From Saprospiraceae bacterium (lineage in GTDB: Bacteria > Bacteroidota > Bacteroidia > Chitinophagales > Saprospiraceae): a DNA stretch of 64,000 nt. The notes under the pieces were generated by a model. The model saw nothing but the letters and a program-made list of their open reading frames with translations. It did not search any database and had not been told where the DNA came from. Shown here one piece after another: positions 29,853-39,740 of the stretch. Positions within the stretch are counted from its first letter, which is position 1, and every line of letters starts with the position of its first letter. Location of the stretch: NCBI GenBank assembly GCA_016720635.1, contig JADKKF010000005.1, forward strand, positions 186,001 to 250,000, in the 5' to 3' direction. The position numbers and the translations under genes were made by a program.

Positions 29853-31097
29853 CTATAAATATTTTTTTAAAATAGAAAATATCTTTGCAGAAGCTCCTTT
29901 TTGCGTATTGAAATAGTTCTCCAATTTATATCGAAAAATTTCAATGTTGTTTTTATCAGAATAATAAGTCAAAAATTTATTTAAATCTTTGCTTGACTCG
30001 ATATCATTGCAAAGATTCTGTCTTTGTAAATGTATAGCTTCTGGAAAATGTTTTATGTTAGGGCCGAAACTTGTAGGCACATACCACACAAGCGGCTCAA
30101 GAATATTATGCAAGCCTTTTTTGAAAAATCCTCCTCCTACTAGTGCAAAATCTGCATATTGATAAACAGAAGCCAACATTCCGATGGTGTCAAGGATTAA
30201 TATTCTCTTATCTATAAAATTATTTTCCGAATACCGAGCTGAATCAGGGAAACGGGACTCAAGGTCGTTAATTCTGTTGTTAGTCAAATCATGTGGAGCA
30301 AAAATGATTTTTAGATTTTTATGGGTATTTCCTTCCTTTTTAAGAAAATCTCCCACCAAAGCTTCTTCCTTTGGCCAACTGCTGCCTACGACTAGCAATT
30401 TGGAAGTTCCTTTGAATATTTCGATGGATTCATATTTTGATACCTGCTCCCTACGAGCAAGAACTCTATCTATCCTACTGTCACCTGTGACGAAAATACT
30501 AGGAGATGGACAATACTTGGCTATCAGGTTTTGACTGAATTCATCCTGGACAAAAAGGGCGTTAAAACTATTGACAGTATCTTTAAATATTGAGGTTTTG
30601 AAAAGGCGCTTATCATTATATCTAAAAAGTCCTGAAATCAAAAAAAATGGAATGGACTTGTTTTTTAGTTCCGAACAAAGATTTGGCCAAATTTCTTTTT
30701 TGGTAAAAATGACCAATTTTGGCTTAATTAGGGCTATGATTTTCCTCGCAGAACCTGAGGTGTCAAAAGGCAGATAAAAAATTAAAAAATCTGGGTAATG
30801 CTTTTGAACATATTCAAATCCGCTGGGAGAAAAAAAAGAAATAACTACCTGAGTGTTAAAAGAATTTGATTGAACCAACTGGATCAAGGGCAAGGCTTGA
30901 TCGAATTCGCCGTGCGAAGCTACGTGAAACCAAATTTTTTCTTTAGAAATTTCCACCTTATCTTCGATTGCAGAATAAGTATTTTTGCGACCCTGCCAAC
31001 CTCTTGCAGCCTTAGCATTAAAAAATGAAAAGCACCAATAACCAAAAATATAGCATCTGATTGATAAATTATAAATCGCCTTATAAAGAAATGCCAT
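29853..31097 (-). CDS. waaA: 3-deoxy-D-manno-octulosonic acid (Kdo) transferase
   Basis: GT30 enzyme that adds Kdo to lipid A precursor at the inner membrane. A membrane-proximal N-terminus (about residues 1-30) is followed by the GT-B N-domain with FHVASHGEFDQALPLI, whose Glu corresponds to the catalytic acid of the family. KKEIWPNLCSELK follows, and then the donor-binding domain with VGSSWPKEEA and VGGGFFKKGLHNILEP. The length of 414 residues is normal. It sits between the beta-barrel gene (8-base gap) and the heptose kinase (7-base gap), forming an LPS operon. Confidence 0.93.
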   Translation of the reverse strand: MAFLYKAIYNLSIRCYIFGYWCFSFFNAKAARGWQGRKNTYSAIEDKVEISKEKIWFHVASHGEFDQALPLIQLVQSNSFNTQVVISFFSPSGFEYVQKHYPDFLIFYLPFDTSGSARKIIALIKPKLVIFTKKEIWPNLCSELKNKSIPFFLISGLFRYNDKRLFKTSIFKDTVNSFNALFVQDEFSQNLIAKYCPSPSIFVTGDSRIDRVLARREQVSKYESIEIFKGTSKLLVVGSSWPKEEALVGDFLKKEGNTHKNLKIIFAPHDLTNNRINDLESRFPDSARYSENNFIDKRILILDTIGMLASVYQYADFALVGGGFFKKGLHNILEPLVWYVPTSFGPNIKHFPEAIHLQRQNLCNDIESSKDLNKFLTYYSDKNNIEIFRYKLENYFNTQKGASAKIFSILKKYL

Positions 31098-31105
31098 AAA
31101 GATTT

Positions 31106-31867
31106 TTAATATTCAATTTGGTCTGCATTCTGACGAACTTTAAACGTCAAAGCCCAATTAATATTAATCCCCATCAACATGTCTACGGCGTTATTTGTAT
31201 TTTCGAATGGGCCAAAATTCCAAGATCTTAAATTTTTTGTAAAAGCTTGTTTTGCGAACAAAGCTACAGCAAAGTTTATATTTCCTTTTGGATTGATAAA
31301 ATGGTAGGCAATACGTTGACCAATCATTGGTCCTCCGGATAACCGATCGTATCCATTATTGTATGGGTCCTGGATCTGAATAGCGGTCTTATAATCATCT
31401 ATGTATTTTATTTTATAGATCAAATAGCCAGCATTTAGGCCAACACGGATCGCATGTTTAGGATTTTTGAAAGAAAATATTTTGCCCCCATAAACCGACA
31501 TTTCGTGGCCTCGCTCTCTTAGGTAAACTGAGCTAATATCCCTAGCATTGCCTATGACATTTCCAAACTCGTCTTGAATCCAAGCAAGAGGATTTGTTTT
31601 CACCCTTGACCCAAAAATATATCCATATTCCAAGCCCCAAAACCATGAAGTTTCTTTTATTTGGTATTCAAGATCACCACCTACTAAAAAATTAGCACCG
31701 AAATTGTCTTTCATTTTTGCAAAAGGTAAATCAATTCCGTATCTCATCCTAAGGGACAAAATATCGCCATTAACTTTGCTCAATTCTTGGCTCCACAGGC
31801 AGTTCCAACAAAATATTGTATGGAAGAAAAAAAGCAGAATCGAATTGACAATAAATGATTTATGCAT
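31106..31867 (-). CDS. Outer-membrane beta-barrel-like protein, first gene of the LPS operon
   Basis: 253 residues with an N-terminal signal peptide (about 1-27, ending CLWSQ). Alternating aromatic and polar strands follow (WFWGLEYGYIFG, HEMSVYGGKIFSF, AIRVGLNAGYLIYKI, INFAVALFAKQAF), consistent with an eight- to ten-stranded barrel or an OmpW/PorT-like fold. No named family is recognised. Its tight spacing to waaA suggests a role in, or co-regulation with, the envelope, which is inference. Confidence 0.7.
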   Translation of the reverse strand: MHKSFIVNSILLFFFHTIFCWNCLWSQELSKVNGDILSLRMRYGIDLPFAKMKDNFGANFLVGGDLEYQIKETSWFWGLEYGYIFGSRVKTNPLAWIQDEFGNVIGNARDISSVYLRERGHEMSVYGGKIFSFKNPKHAIRVGLNAGYLIYKIKYIDDYKTAIQIQDPYNNGYDRLSGGPMIGQRIAYHFINPKGNINFAVALFAKQAFTKNLRSWNFGPFENTNNAVDMLMGININWALTFKVRQNADQIEY

Positions 31868-32047
31868 TAAACAAAAATATTTTTATGAAAAATAAACAAC
31901 AATTTTCAAGTACAATGATATAATTAAATATAATTTTGTGCTTTAATATTGAACAAAAGTATAAAATATAATAGTACTAAATGACGATTGTAGCAATCTA
32001 TTGTACAAAATTTACCCATTATTTATTGTTTTAAATAATTTTTTATA

Positions 32048-32986
32048 TTGAAAAAAGTACTTATAACAGGCGCAGCAGGATTTTTAGGAAGTCACTTATG
32101 TGATAGAATGATGTCAGAGGGATATCATGTTATTGGAATGGATAACCTTATAACCGGAAATCTCGATAATATATCCCATTTATTCAACGATAAATATTTT
32201 GAATTTTATCATCACGACGTTTCGAAATTCGTTCATGTTCCTGGAAATTTAGATTATATTTTGCATTTTGCCTCACCAGCTAGCCCCATTGATTATTTAA
32301 AAATGCCAATCCAAACCCTCAAAGTTGGATCTCTTGGTACGCATAATTTATTGGGCTTAGCCAAAGAAAAGAAAGCTAGAATTTTGGTAGCTTCTACTTC
32401 CGAGGTTTATGGAGATCCTTTAGTACACCCTCAGCCAGAGTCATATTGGGGCCACGTAAATCCTGTAGGACCACGAGGGGTTTACGATGAAGCAAAGAGG
32501 TTTCAGGAGGCTATCACAATGGCGTATCACACTTACCATAAAGTAGAAACAAGAATTATAAGGATTTTTAATACTTATGGTCCAAGGATGAGAGTTGAAG
32601 ATGGGAGAGTATTGCCAGCTTTTTTTTCTCAAGCTATAAAAGGCGAAGGGTTGACCATATTTGGCGACGGTTCGCAAACGCGATCCTTTTGCTATGTAGA
32701 TGATTTGGTAGAGGGAATTTATCGACTTTTATTGAGTGATTATCCGTTGCCAGTTAATATTGGTAATCCGTCCGAAATTACTGTAATGGATTTTGCAAAA
32801 GAAATCATAGAATTGGTTGGAAACCCCAAAGCATTTATTGATTACCGACCATTGCCAACAGATGACCCAAAACAAAGAAGACCTGATATTGCTTTGGCTA
32901 GAAGTATCTTAAATTGGGAACCCAAAGTTGATCGTTCAGAAGGATTAGCTCGAACTTTCGAGTATTTTAAAAAAGTAGTTAATTAG
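32048..32986 (+). CDS. UDP-glucuronate decarboxylase (UDP-xylose synthase) / SDR-type epimerase
   Basis: The start is a TTG codon at 32048 directly before AAAAAAGTACTTATAACAGGC. The Rossmann motif GAAGFLG lies at residues 8-14 and the catalytic pair YDEAK at Tyr146/Lys150, with the Ser/Thr in STSEVYGDP. The segment ASPASPIDY, the RIFNTYGPRMR strand and TDDPKQRRPDI are diagnostic of the UXS branch of extended SDRs, which convert UDP-glucuronate to UDP-xylose. The 312-residue length fits the bacterial form without an N-terminal extension. It is followed 8 bases later by a polysaccharide export gene, so it probably supplies a sugar for an exopolysaccharide or capsule. Confidence 0.9.
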   Translation: MKKVLITGAAGFLGSHLCDRMMSEGYHVIGMDNLITGNLDNISHLFNDKYFEFYHHDVSKFVHVPGNLDYILHFASPASPIDYLKMPIQTLKVGSLGTHNLLGLAKEKKARILVASTSEVYGDPLVHPQPESYWGHVNPVGPRGVYDEAKRFQEAITMAYHTYHKVETRIIRIFNTYGPRMRVEDGRVLPAFFSQAIKGEGLTIFGDGSQTRSFCYVDDLVEGIYRLLLSDYPLPVNIGNPSEITVMDFAKEIIELVGNPKAFIDYRPLPTDDPKQRRPDIALARSILNWEPKVDRSEGLARTFEYFKKVVN

Positions 32987-32994
32987 TATAAAAT

Positions 32995-35694
32995 ATGTTT
33001 ATTCGCATTTTTTCAATTAGTATAATTTTTGTTTTTTTAGGATATTTTATATTAAATGCACAAGTGGTGCCAACTGAGGCTCAAGCGCTTTCAGAATTAA
33101 CCAAAAGAGGGATTGCTCAGGATGTTCTTGAAGAAAGGCTTAGAACAAAAGGCGTGAATGTGGATGAATTGAAATCAGATCCCAAAGCCATTGTCAAGTA
33201 TAAAACCATTATTGAAGCGACGGTAGCTGAGCTGGAAAAGGAGAATTTGGGTAAACCAACCGAAGTTAAGGCAACCATTCAGGAAGAATACGATCCTTAT
33301 GCAATACTGAGTAAGAAAGAAAAAAAAGATACTATTAAGGATACAATTGAAATTAAACCAATCGTACCACCTGCGGTAATTTATGGTCAAAATTTTTTCA
33401 GGGATAATATTATAAAGTTGTATGAAAAGGCCGATGAAATAAAGCCTAGAGAAGATTATATCCTAGGTCCTGGTGACCAAATAGGGATCTCCATTTGGGG
33501 TGCATCGTTATATCAAAAGGTTTTTGAAATAAATGGCGAAGGATATATTGTACCAGACAATCTTCCGAAAATTCTATTAAAAGGATTGACCTTCTCAAAA
33601 GCTAAACAAGTCCTAAAAGCTAGATATCAAAACAGCTATGCTTTTAATAGCGGTAATTTTGATGTGTCTATCAAGTTTCTTAGAACGGTATCCGTGGGTA
33701 TTTATGGTGCCGTATTAAATCCTGGGTCCTATACTGTTTCTGCAGTTAATACTGCTTTTAATGCCATTGTTTCATCGGGTGGGCCATCAGATATTGGATC
33801 AGTGAGGAATATAAAGTTGATTAGATCAGGTAGGCAACCAATTATTTTGGATGTATATAAATATATGAATAACCCATCGAATCAAGAAGATTATTATTTA
33901 CAGGATAATGATATCATCCAAATCCCAATTGCCGAAAAAGTTGTTGAAATTAAAGGTGAAATAAATATTGGTAGTAAGTTTGAACTCTTAAAGGACGAGG
34001 GGCTTAACAAATTATTGGAATACTGTGGCGGACTGAAAGCAACAGCTTATAGGAAAAATATTCAACTGAGGAGAATTCAGAATGACGAAGTTATCATAAT
34101 CGATATACCTCTAAGTAAACTATTATCTGAAAAGAAGGATTTTGCCCTCCAAAATGGCGATGTCATCACAGTACAGAAAATTCCAAGAGATTTTGAAAAT
34201 GCTGTTTTCGTTCAAGGAGAAGTTGAGTTAGCTGGTCAGTACTCCTTAGAAAAAGGGTTAGATTTAAAAAAATTGCTCGAAAAGACTAAACCTACAGCTA
34301 AGAGTAGAATGGATTTGGCCTATATCAAAAGACAAAATTTGGATCAGACGCATACTTATATTCAATTTAGTTTGGAAGAAATATTGAAAAATTCCAGAAC
34401 AATCGAACTCCAAAATCTTGATACTGTCATTATATTTAATGTAAAGGATTTTACAAATCAATATTTTGTAAGTATAACAGGAGCGGTAAGAAAACCCATA
34501 AACATGGAGTACGATAAGTATAAAAAATTAAGGATTAGCGATTTGATAAGTCTTGCTGAAGGACTTAGACCCGATGCTAGTCCATTTGGCTATTTAACCA
34601 GAATTGATACCGTAAACAATGAAAAAAATTATATACGAATACCATTGACCGAGATCATCAGAAATCCAGACAATGCTGCCAATGTCGTGTTGGAGCCTAA
34701 GGATAAAATCACAGTGTACTCTGAACTTGTCTATGTCGACAGTGCTTACATAAGGATAACAGGTGCTGTAAAGGAGCCGAAATCCATCCCTTATGGCGAA
34801 AATTTGAGTTTGAAAGATTTGGTAGCTATGGCAGGTGGATTTAAGATGGAAGCTGCAAAAAATCGCATCGATGTATTTAGGTTGTTAATTTCTGATAGCA
34901 AACCAACTAGGACCGTTATATCGACCTTCGATGTGAAATCATTAGAAGATATTGAATCCAATGCAAAGCAACTAGAACTTCAACCATATGACATCGTAGC
35001 GGTTCGATCTGTTCCAGAATTTCAACTTCAGCGGACAATTAAAGTAGTTGGCGAAGTTGTATATCCAGGCGAGTATCCAATTGTAAAAGATAATCAAAAT
35101 CTTGCGGAAGTAATTAAAATGGCTGGAGGCTTGTCAAAAGAAGCGTTCACCCAAGGTGCTACTTTATATAGATCAGAAATGAATACTGGTTTTGTGGTTA
35201 TAAGACTTGATGAGGCGATTGCATCAGAAAAATCAGTACAAAATATTGTTGTTAAAAATGGGGATATTATTGAAATTCCTAAAATAAATGATGTCGTAAG
35301 CTTAGAAGGGGCCATCAACATCAATGAAATGTATAAATCAAAAATAATCCAACAAGGAAATAGAATCAATGTTGCTTTTGCAGGTACGTACAATGCAAAA
35401 TATTATATTGAACATTTTGCGGGAGGATTTTCTGAAAAATCAAATAAGAATGACGTAACCGTGGAATATGCAAATGGTCGAATCAAAAAAGTAAAATCCT
35501 TTTTATTTTTTAAAACTTACCCTAAAGTAAATAAAGGATCAATCGTAAGGGTTGGCTATAAAAAACAAAAACAATTGGATAAAGATAATAAAACAAAAGA
35601 AAATACAAATTGGAGCAAAGTTGTTGGGGACGCTGTAGCGCAAGCCACCGCTGTTCTTTCCTTAATTTTATTGATAAGAACTATTAACCAATAG
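32995..35694 (+). CDS. SLBB-domain polysaccharide export outer-membrane protein (Wza-like)
   Basis: 899 residues with a signal peptide at about 1-23 (ending ILNAQ). A coiled or helical N-terminal region follows, then the poly-export motif DYILGPGDQIGISIWG (about residues 154-169). Four or more SLBB-type repeats come next; recurring openings are VSVGIYGAVLNPGSY, VFVQGEVELAGQYSL, VSITGAVRKP, IRITGAVKEPKSIPY and IKVVGEVVYPGEY. A short hydrophobic segment near the C-terminus (about 875-893) may anchor it. Wza-type proteins form the outer-membrane channel for capsule or exopolysaccharide. It is longer than E. coli Wza because of extra SLBB repeats, as is common in Bacteroidota. No Wzc/Wzx/Wzy genes follow in the window. 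Confidence 0.9.
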   Translation: MFIRIFSISIIFVFLGYFILNAQVVPTEAQALSELTKRGIAQDVLEERLRTKGVNVDELKSDPKAIVKYKTIIEATVAELEKENLGKPTEVKATIQEEYDPYAILSKKEKKDTIKDTIEIKPIVPPAVIYGQNFFRDNIIKLYEKADEIKPREDYILGPGDQIGISIWGASLYQKVFEINGEGYIVPDNLPKILLKGLTFSKAKQVLKARYQNSYAFNSGNFDVSIKFLRTVSVGIYGAVLNPGSYTVSAVNTAFNAIVSSGGPSDIGSVRNIKLIRSGRQPIILDVYKYMNNPSNQEDYYLQDNDIIQIPIAEKVVEIKGEINIGSKFELLKDEGLNKLLEYCGGLKATAYRKNIQLRRIQNDEVIIIDIPLSKLLSEKKDFALQNGDVITVQKIPRDFENAVFVQGEVELAGQYSLEKGLDLKKLLEKTKPTAKSRMDLAYIKRQNLDQTHTYIQFSLEEILKNSRTIELQNLDTVIIFNVKDFTNQYFVSITGAVRKPINMEYDKYKKLRISDLISLAEGLRPDASPFGYLTRIDTVNNEKNYIRIPLTEIIRNPDNAANVVLEPKDKITVYSELVYVDSAYIRITGAVKEPKSIPYGENLSLKDLVAMAGGFKMEAAKNRIDVFRLLISDSKPTRTVISTFDVKSLEDIESNAKQLELQPYDIVAVRSVPEFQLQRTIKVVGEVVYPGEYPIVKDNQNLAEVIKMAGGLSKEAFTQGATLYRSEMNTGFVVIRLDEAIASEKSVQNIVVKNGDIIEIPKINDVVSLEGAININEMYKSKIIQQGNRINVAFAGTYNAKYYIEHFAGGFSEKSNKNDVTVEYANGRIKKVKSFLFFKTYPKVNKGSIVRVGYKKQKQLDKDNKTKENTNWSKVVGDAVAQATAVLSLILLIRTINQ

Positions 35695-35699
35695 ATAAG

Positions 35700-35830
35700 T
35701 GTATGAGTGGGCTGTAATATCGCTTCAGCGAGTCTCATCCTTCATTGGCATTGCCAAAATAGTGATGAATGAGACCGAAACAAAGTGGAGTATGAAAGCA
35801 CACGACCCGAGTATCACGAGGGACATACCC
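35700..35830 (+). repeat. Intergenic structured repeat, copy E
   Basis: Begins GTATGAGTGG and ends GGGACATAC; the outer arms GTATG/CATAC pair, a complete set of changes relative to GCGTG/CACGC of copy C. GTCTCAT...ATGAGACCGAAA forms the inner stem, enclosing a small TGGCATTGCCA hairpin. Confidence 0.8.
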
Positions 35831-35846
35831 TCAAAAAAAAACTAAT

Positions 35847-38426
35847 ATGTCAAAAAAGCTATTGATTGTCGAATCACCTGCAAAAGCAAAAACTATTGAA
35901 AAAATACTTGGTAAAGATTTTACTGTAAAATCGAGCTTTGGGCATATTCGTGATTTGGAAAAAGGAAATTCGGCCATCGATGTAAAACATAATTTTCATC
36001 CTCATTATGTGGTCAGCCCTGAAAAACTTAAGGTAGTAAAGGAGCTTAAGGAACAAGCGAAAAAAGTTGATGAAGTTTGGCTCGCGACGGATGAGGACCG
36101 AGAGGGAGAAGCCATTTCTTGGCATTTGTGCGAAGTTTTAGGTCTAGATATACAGACAACCAAGAGGATAGTTTTTACCGAAATCACAAAACCAGCAATC
36201 TTAAAGGCAGTAGAAAATCCTAGAAAAGTCGATATCAACCTAGTGAATGCCCAACAAGCGCGTAGAATTTTGGACAGGTTGGTCGGATTCGAATTGTCTG
36301 AATTGCTGTGGCGGAAGGTGAAAGGGAAACTGAGCGCGGGTCGTGTCCAATCAGTAGCCGTCAAACTAATTGTTGAGCGGGAACGAGAAATTCAACATTT
36401 TAATAGTCAGTCCTTTTTTAAGATAGAGGCATTGTTTAATGTGCTAAATCATCAAGGGAAACTGGCCCAGGTTAAAGCAGAAATCCCTAAAGAAATCAAA
36501 GATCATGCTTCGGCAGAGTCTTTTGTAAAGGGTTGTGTGGGAGCGAATTATACCATCAAAAATATTGATGTAAAACCATCTTATCGAAAACCAGCTCCTC
36601 CTTTTACGACTTCAACTTTACAGCAGGAGGCTAGTAGAAAGCTTGGATTTAACGTCAACAGAACTATGTTGAATGCCCAGAAACTATATGAAATGGGGCA
36701 TATTACCTACATGAGGACTGATTCGCCAAATCTGAGTGAAGTCGCAATTTCTAGCATAGCTTCTGAGATACAAAGTCAATTCGGCAAAGAATATTTATAT
36801 ACAAGGCGATTTAAATCAAAAAATAGCAGCGCACAAGAAGCCCACGAAGCGATTAGACCTACCTATATAGACAAAAAATGGGCCACAGAGGATAGGGATC
36901 AGCAACGTCTTTATGAACTGATTTGGAAAAGAACCATTGCTTCTCAGATGACCGATGCGGTCTTAGAAAGAACCATCGTTCAGATAGACATAAGCACTCA
37001 ACCCAAAGATACTTTGGTCGCTGAAGGTGAAGTTTTGAAGTTTGATGGCTTTTTGAAAGTGTATATGGAGTCCCATGATGAGGATGAGGATGAAGATATC
37101 AAAGGGGTGCTGCCACCCATGAAAGTGGGACAAAAACTCGATTTGGACGTACTCACTGCCACAGAAAGATTCACCAAGCCACCTGCAAGATATTCTGAGG
37201 CAAGTTTGGTGAAAAAATTGGAAGAATTGGGCATAGGAAGACCATCAACCTATGCACCCACCATCTCAAAAATCATGGAGGACAATAGAGGATACGTCAT
37301 TAGAGACAATAGGGAAGGGGTAGAGAGACCTTTTCGCATTGTGACGCTCAAATCTGATAAGATAAATCTAGACACAAAGAAGGAAAATACTGGAGCTGTC
37401 AAAAACAGACTATTTCCAACCGATATGGGGATGCTGGTGACCGATTTTCTAAACCAGTATTTTGATGCGGTGATGGATTACAAATTTACTGCGGGTATTG
37501 AAGAGCGATTTGACAAAATCGCTGAAGGGAAAAATGATTGGGTGAATATGCTCTCGGAGTTTTATTTCCCTTTTCACGATGTTGTGGACAAGACTTTAAA
37601 AGAAGCCGATAGAGCCACAGGTGAGCGCATTCTTGGAAAAGATCCCGCTACGAATCACACAGTTTTGGTTCGACTTTCTAAATATGGAAGCCCATTAGTT
37701 CAGATCGGTACTAAGGAAGAAATAGGTGAGGAGACGCCACGATACGCCAACCTCAAAGCCGATCAAAGCATGGAGTCCTTGGATTTGGCTTCTGCTTTAG
37801 AGCTTTTCCAACTACCCAAGGTCCTAGGTAAAATGCAAGATGGTAGCGAAATCTCTGTCAACAATGGGCGCTTCGGCCCTTACGTTAAATACGGTGATCA
37901 ATTCGTCTCCTTGCCCAAAGGCGAAGACCCGCTCGAGGTCAACCTCGCCCGAGCAGTAGAGTTGATACAGCACAAAATGGAGGAGAATGCACCGTTCATG
38001 ATGTACGAAGGACTCCCAGTAACCAAAGGTAAAGGTCGTTTTGGCCCCTTTATCAAGTGGAATGATCTGTACATAAATATCCCTGCAAGATTTAAAATCG
38101 AAACCATTACCCCTGCCCAAGGTGAGGAATTGATCCAACAAAAATTAACAAAAGAAGCCAATCGTTATATCCACAATTGGACCACAGAAAAGATCTCGGT
38201 TGAAAATGGTAGATGGGGACCGTTCGTGAAGTTCGGCAAGTATATGTTAAAGATTTTGCCCAATGCTGATGGCAAAAAAATGAGCGAGGAAGAAGTAAAA
38301 AATCTCCAATTGGACCAAGTCAAGGCAATGATTGAAATCCAAATGCCAGGAGCCTTTGACAAAAAAACGACCACAAAGAAAACAGCCGCTAAAAAACCAG
38401 CAGCTAAGAAAACAACCAAGAAATAG
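35847..38426 (+). CDS. topA: DNA topoisomerase I
   Basis: 859-residue type IA topoisomerase that relaxes negative supercoils. The TOPRIM domain starts at residue 4 (LLIVESPAKAKTIEKILG), with the acidic motif ATDEDREGEAISWHL near residue 80. The active-site Tyr is Tyr288 in ITYMRTDSPNLS, and RPSTYAPTI follows in the core. The C-terminal part has Cys-free repeats (NNGRFGPYVKYGDQFV, GKGRFGPFIKWNDLY, ENGRWGPFVKFGKYML) instead of zinc ribbons. It ends in a Lys/Ala/Thr tail, KKTTTKKTAAKKPAAKKTTKK, that resembles histone-H1-like DNA-binding tails. This layout is known in Bacteroidota. Confidence 0.96.
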   Translation: MSKKLLIVESPAKAKTIEKILGKDFTVKSSFGHIRDLEKGNSAIDVKHNFHPHYVVSPEKLKVVKELKEQAKKVDEVWLATDEDREGEAISWHLCEVLGLDIQTTKRIVFTEITKPAILKAVENPRKVDINLVNAQQARRILDRLVGFELSELLWRKVKGKLSAGRVQSVAVKLIVEREREIQHFNSQSFFKIEALFNVLNHQGKLAQVKAEIPKEIKDHASAESFVKGCVGANYTIKNIDVKPSYRKPAPPFTTSTLQQEASRKLGFNVNRTMLNAQKLYEMGHITYMRTDSPNLSEVAISSIASEIQSQFGKEYLYTRRFKSKNSSAQEAHEAIRPTYIDKKWATEDRDQQRLYELIWKRTIASQMTDAVLERTIVQIDISTQPKDTLVAEGEVLKFDGFLKVYMESHDEDEDEDIKGVLPPMKVGQKLDLDVLTATERFTKPPARYSEASLVKKLEELGIGRPSTYAPTISKIMEDNRGYVIRDNREGVERPFRIVTLKSDKINLDTKKENTGAVKNRLFPTDMGMLVTDFLNQYFDAVMDYKFTAGIEERFDKIAEGKNDWVNMLSEFYFPFHDVVDKTLKEADRATGERILGKDPATNHTVLVRLSKYGSPLVQIGTKEEIGEETPRYANLKADQSMESLDLASALELFQLPKVLGKMQDGSEISVNNGRFGPYVKYGDQFVSLPKGEDPLEVNLARAVELIQHKMEENAPFMMYEGLPVTKGKGRFGPFIKWNDLYINIPARFKIETITPAQGEELIQQKLTKEANRYIHNWTTEKISVENGRWGPFVKFGKYMLKILPNADGKKMSEEEVKNLQLDQVKAMIEIQMPGAFDKKTTTKKTAAKKPAAKKTTKK

Positions 38427-38464
38427 CATTGTTATATTATTAATTTTGAATCACCCCTTTTAGT

Positions 38465-39535
38465 ATGAAAGTACATAATTTTTCCGCTGGACCTGGGATT
38501 TTACCCCAAGAAGTTATGCAAAAGGCCGCAGAAGCCTGTATTAATTTCAATGATACTGGACTTTCACTTTTGGAAATGTCCCATCGCTCTAAGGCCTTCG
38601 AGGCAGTTATGCACGAAGCCGAGTCCTTGGTTCGCGAACTTTTACAAGTCTCGGATGATTATGCAGTTCTCTTTTTATCAGGTGGAGCCAGCAGTCAGTT
38701 TTTTATGGTGCCATTGAACCTCTTGGCTCCAGACCAAAAGGCTGTGTATTCGGATACAGGCGTTTGGGCAAATAAATCTATAAAGGAAGCCAAGCGATAC
38801 GGCCAGATTGAAGTTATAGCTTCATCTAAAGACGCCAATTATACCTTTATCCCAAAGAATTTTGACATCCCAGCTGACGCAAAGTACTTTCACATAACGA
38901 CCAATAATACCATTTATGGGACTGAATATCACCAGATGCCAAACAGTCCAATACCTTTGGTAGCTGATATGTCCTCTAATTTTATGAGCCGTCCTGTCAA
39001 TGTTTCTGATTTTGACCTCATTTATGCCGGCGCTCAAAAAAATGTGGGACCAGCAGGTTGTACCGTGGTTATCGTCAAGAAAGATATACTTGGCAAGACT
39101 GGTCGCGATATCCCTTCTATGTTGGATTATCGAACCCATATTCCCGAGATTTCGATGTACAATACACCGCCCGTTTTTCCAATATACGTTTGTATGTTGA
39201 CCCTAAGATGGATCAAATCTGTGGGTGGATTAATTCCCATGGAAGTTCGCAATATTGCCAAAGCTAAATTGCTCTACGACGAAATCGATAGAAATCCACT
39301 CTTCAAAGGGACTACAGCTGTCGAAGATCGTTCGCGCATGAACGTCACTTTTGTGACCACGCGTGAGGGCATCGAAGGCGAATTCATGACCTTGGCGCAA
39401 AGTCACGGTATAGACGGCATTAAGGGCCATAGGAGCGTGGGTGGTTTCAGAGCTTCTATTTACAATGCTATGCCGCAGTCAAGCGTCCAAGTACTGGTCG
39501 ATTTGATGCAGGAGTTTGAAAAATCCAAAGGATAG
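38465..39535 (+). CDS. serC: Phosphoserine aminotransferase
   Basis: PLP enzyme of serine biosynthesis converting 3-phosphohydroxypyruvate to phosphoserine; it also serves pyridoxine synthesis in some bacteria. The start MKVHNFSAGPGILP, the motif LFLSGGASSQF and the PLP-lysine motif YAGAQKNVGPAG (Lys192) are characteristic. HRSVGGFRASIYNA lies near the C-terminus. The length of 356 residues is normal. It stands 38 bases after topA and may be read from the same transcript or from its own promoter. Confidence 0.96.
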   Translation: MKVHNFSAGPGILPQEVMQKAAEACINFNDTGLSLLEMSHRSKAFEAVMHEAESLVRELLQVSDDYAVLFLSGGASSQFFMVPLNLLAPDQKAVYSDTGVWANKSIKEAKRYGQIEVIASSKDANYTFIPKNFDIPADAKYFHITTNNTIYGTEYHQMPNSPIPLVADMSSNFMSRPVNVSDFDLIYAGAQKNVGPAGCTVVIVKKDILGKTGRDIPSMLDYRTHIPEISMYNTPPVFPIYVCMLTLRWIKSVGGLIPMEVRNIAKAKLLYDEIDRNPLFKGTTAVEDRSRMNVTFVTTREGIEGEFMTLAQSHGIDGIKGHRSVGGFRASIYNAMPQSSVQVLVDLMQEFEKSKG

Positions 39536-39564
39536 TCTTTAACACAATTTATTTTGATTGTTTT

Positions 39565-39669
39565 GGGCGAGTCCTATACTTTGTATAGGATTGGGCTCTT
39601 CATGGGTTCACTTCGCTCCGTCTCTTTGAGACTCTCGTCAGAGACGAGACCATTCCGATCCCTCTCGCG
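39565..39669 (-). repeat. Intergenic structured repeat, copy F
   Basis: On the minus strand it begins GCGAGAGGGATCGGAA and ends GGACTCGCCC; the outer arms GCGAG/CTCGC pair. It contains GTCTCGTC...GACGAGAGTCTCAAAGAGAC and a perfect TCCTATAC/GTATAGGA 3' hairpin. It lies between the convergent serC and Cys-rich protein genes. Confidence 0.8.
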
Positions 39670-39683
39670 CTAAAAGCTATGCA

Positions 39684-39720
39684 TAAAAAAAGCCCAGTTT
39701 TTAAAAACTGAGCTTTTTTT
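39684..39720. terminator. Bidirectional terminator between serC and the Cys-rich protein gene
   Basis: AAAAAAAGC(CC)AGTTTTT / AAAAACTGAGCTTTTTTT forms a long stem with flanking A and T runs. It can serve both convergent genes. Confidence 0.85.
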
Positions 39721-39740
39721 ATTTCAACTTACTATACAAA

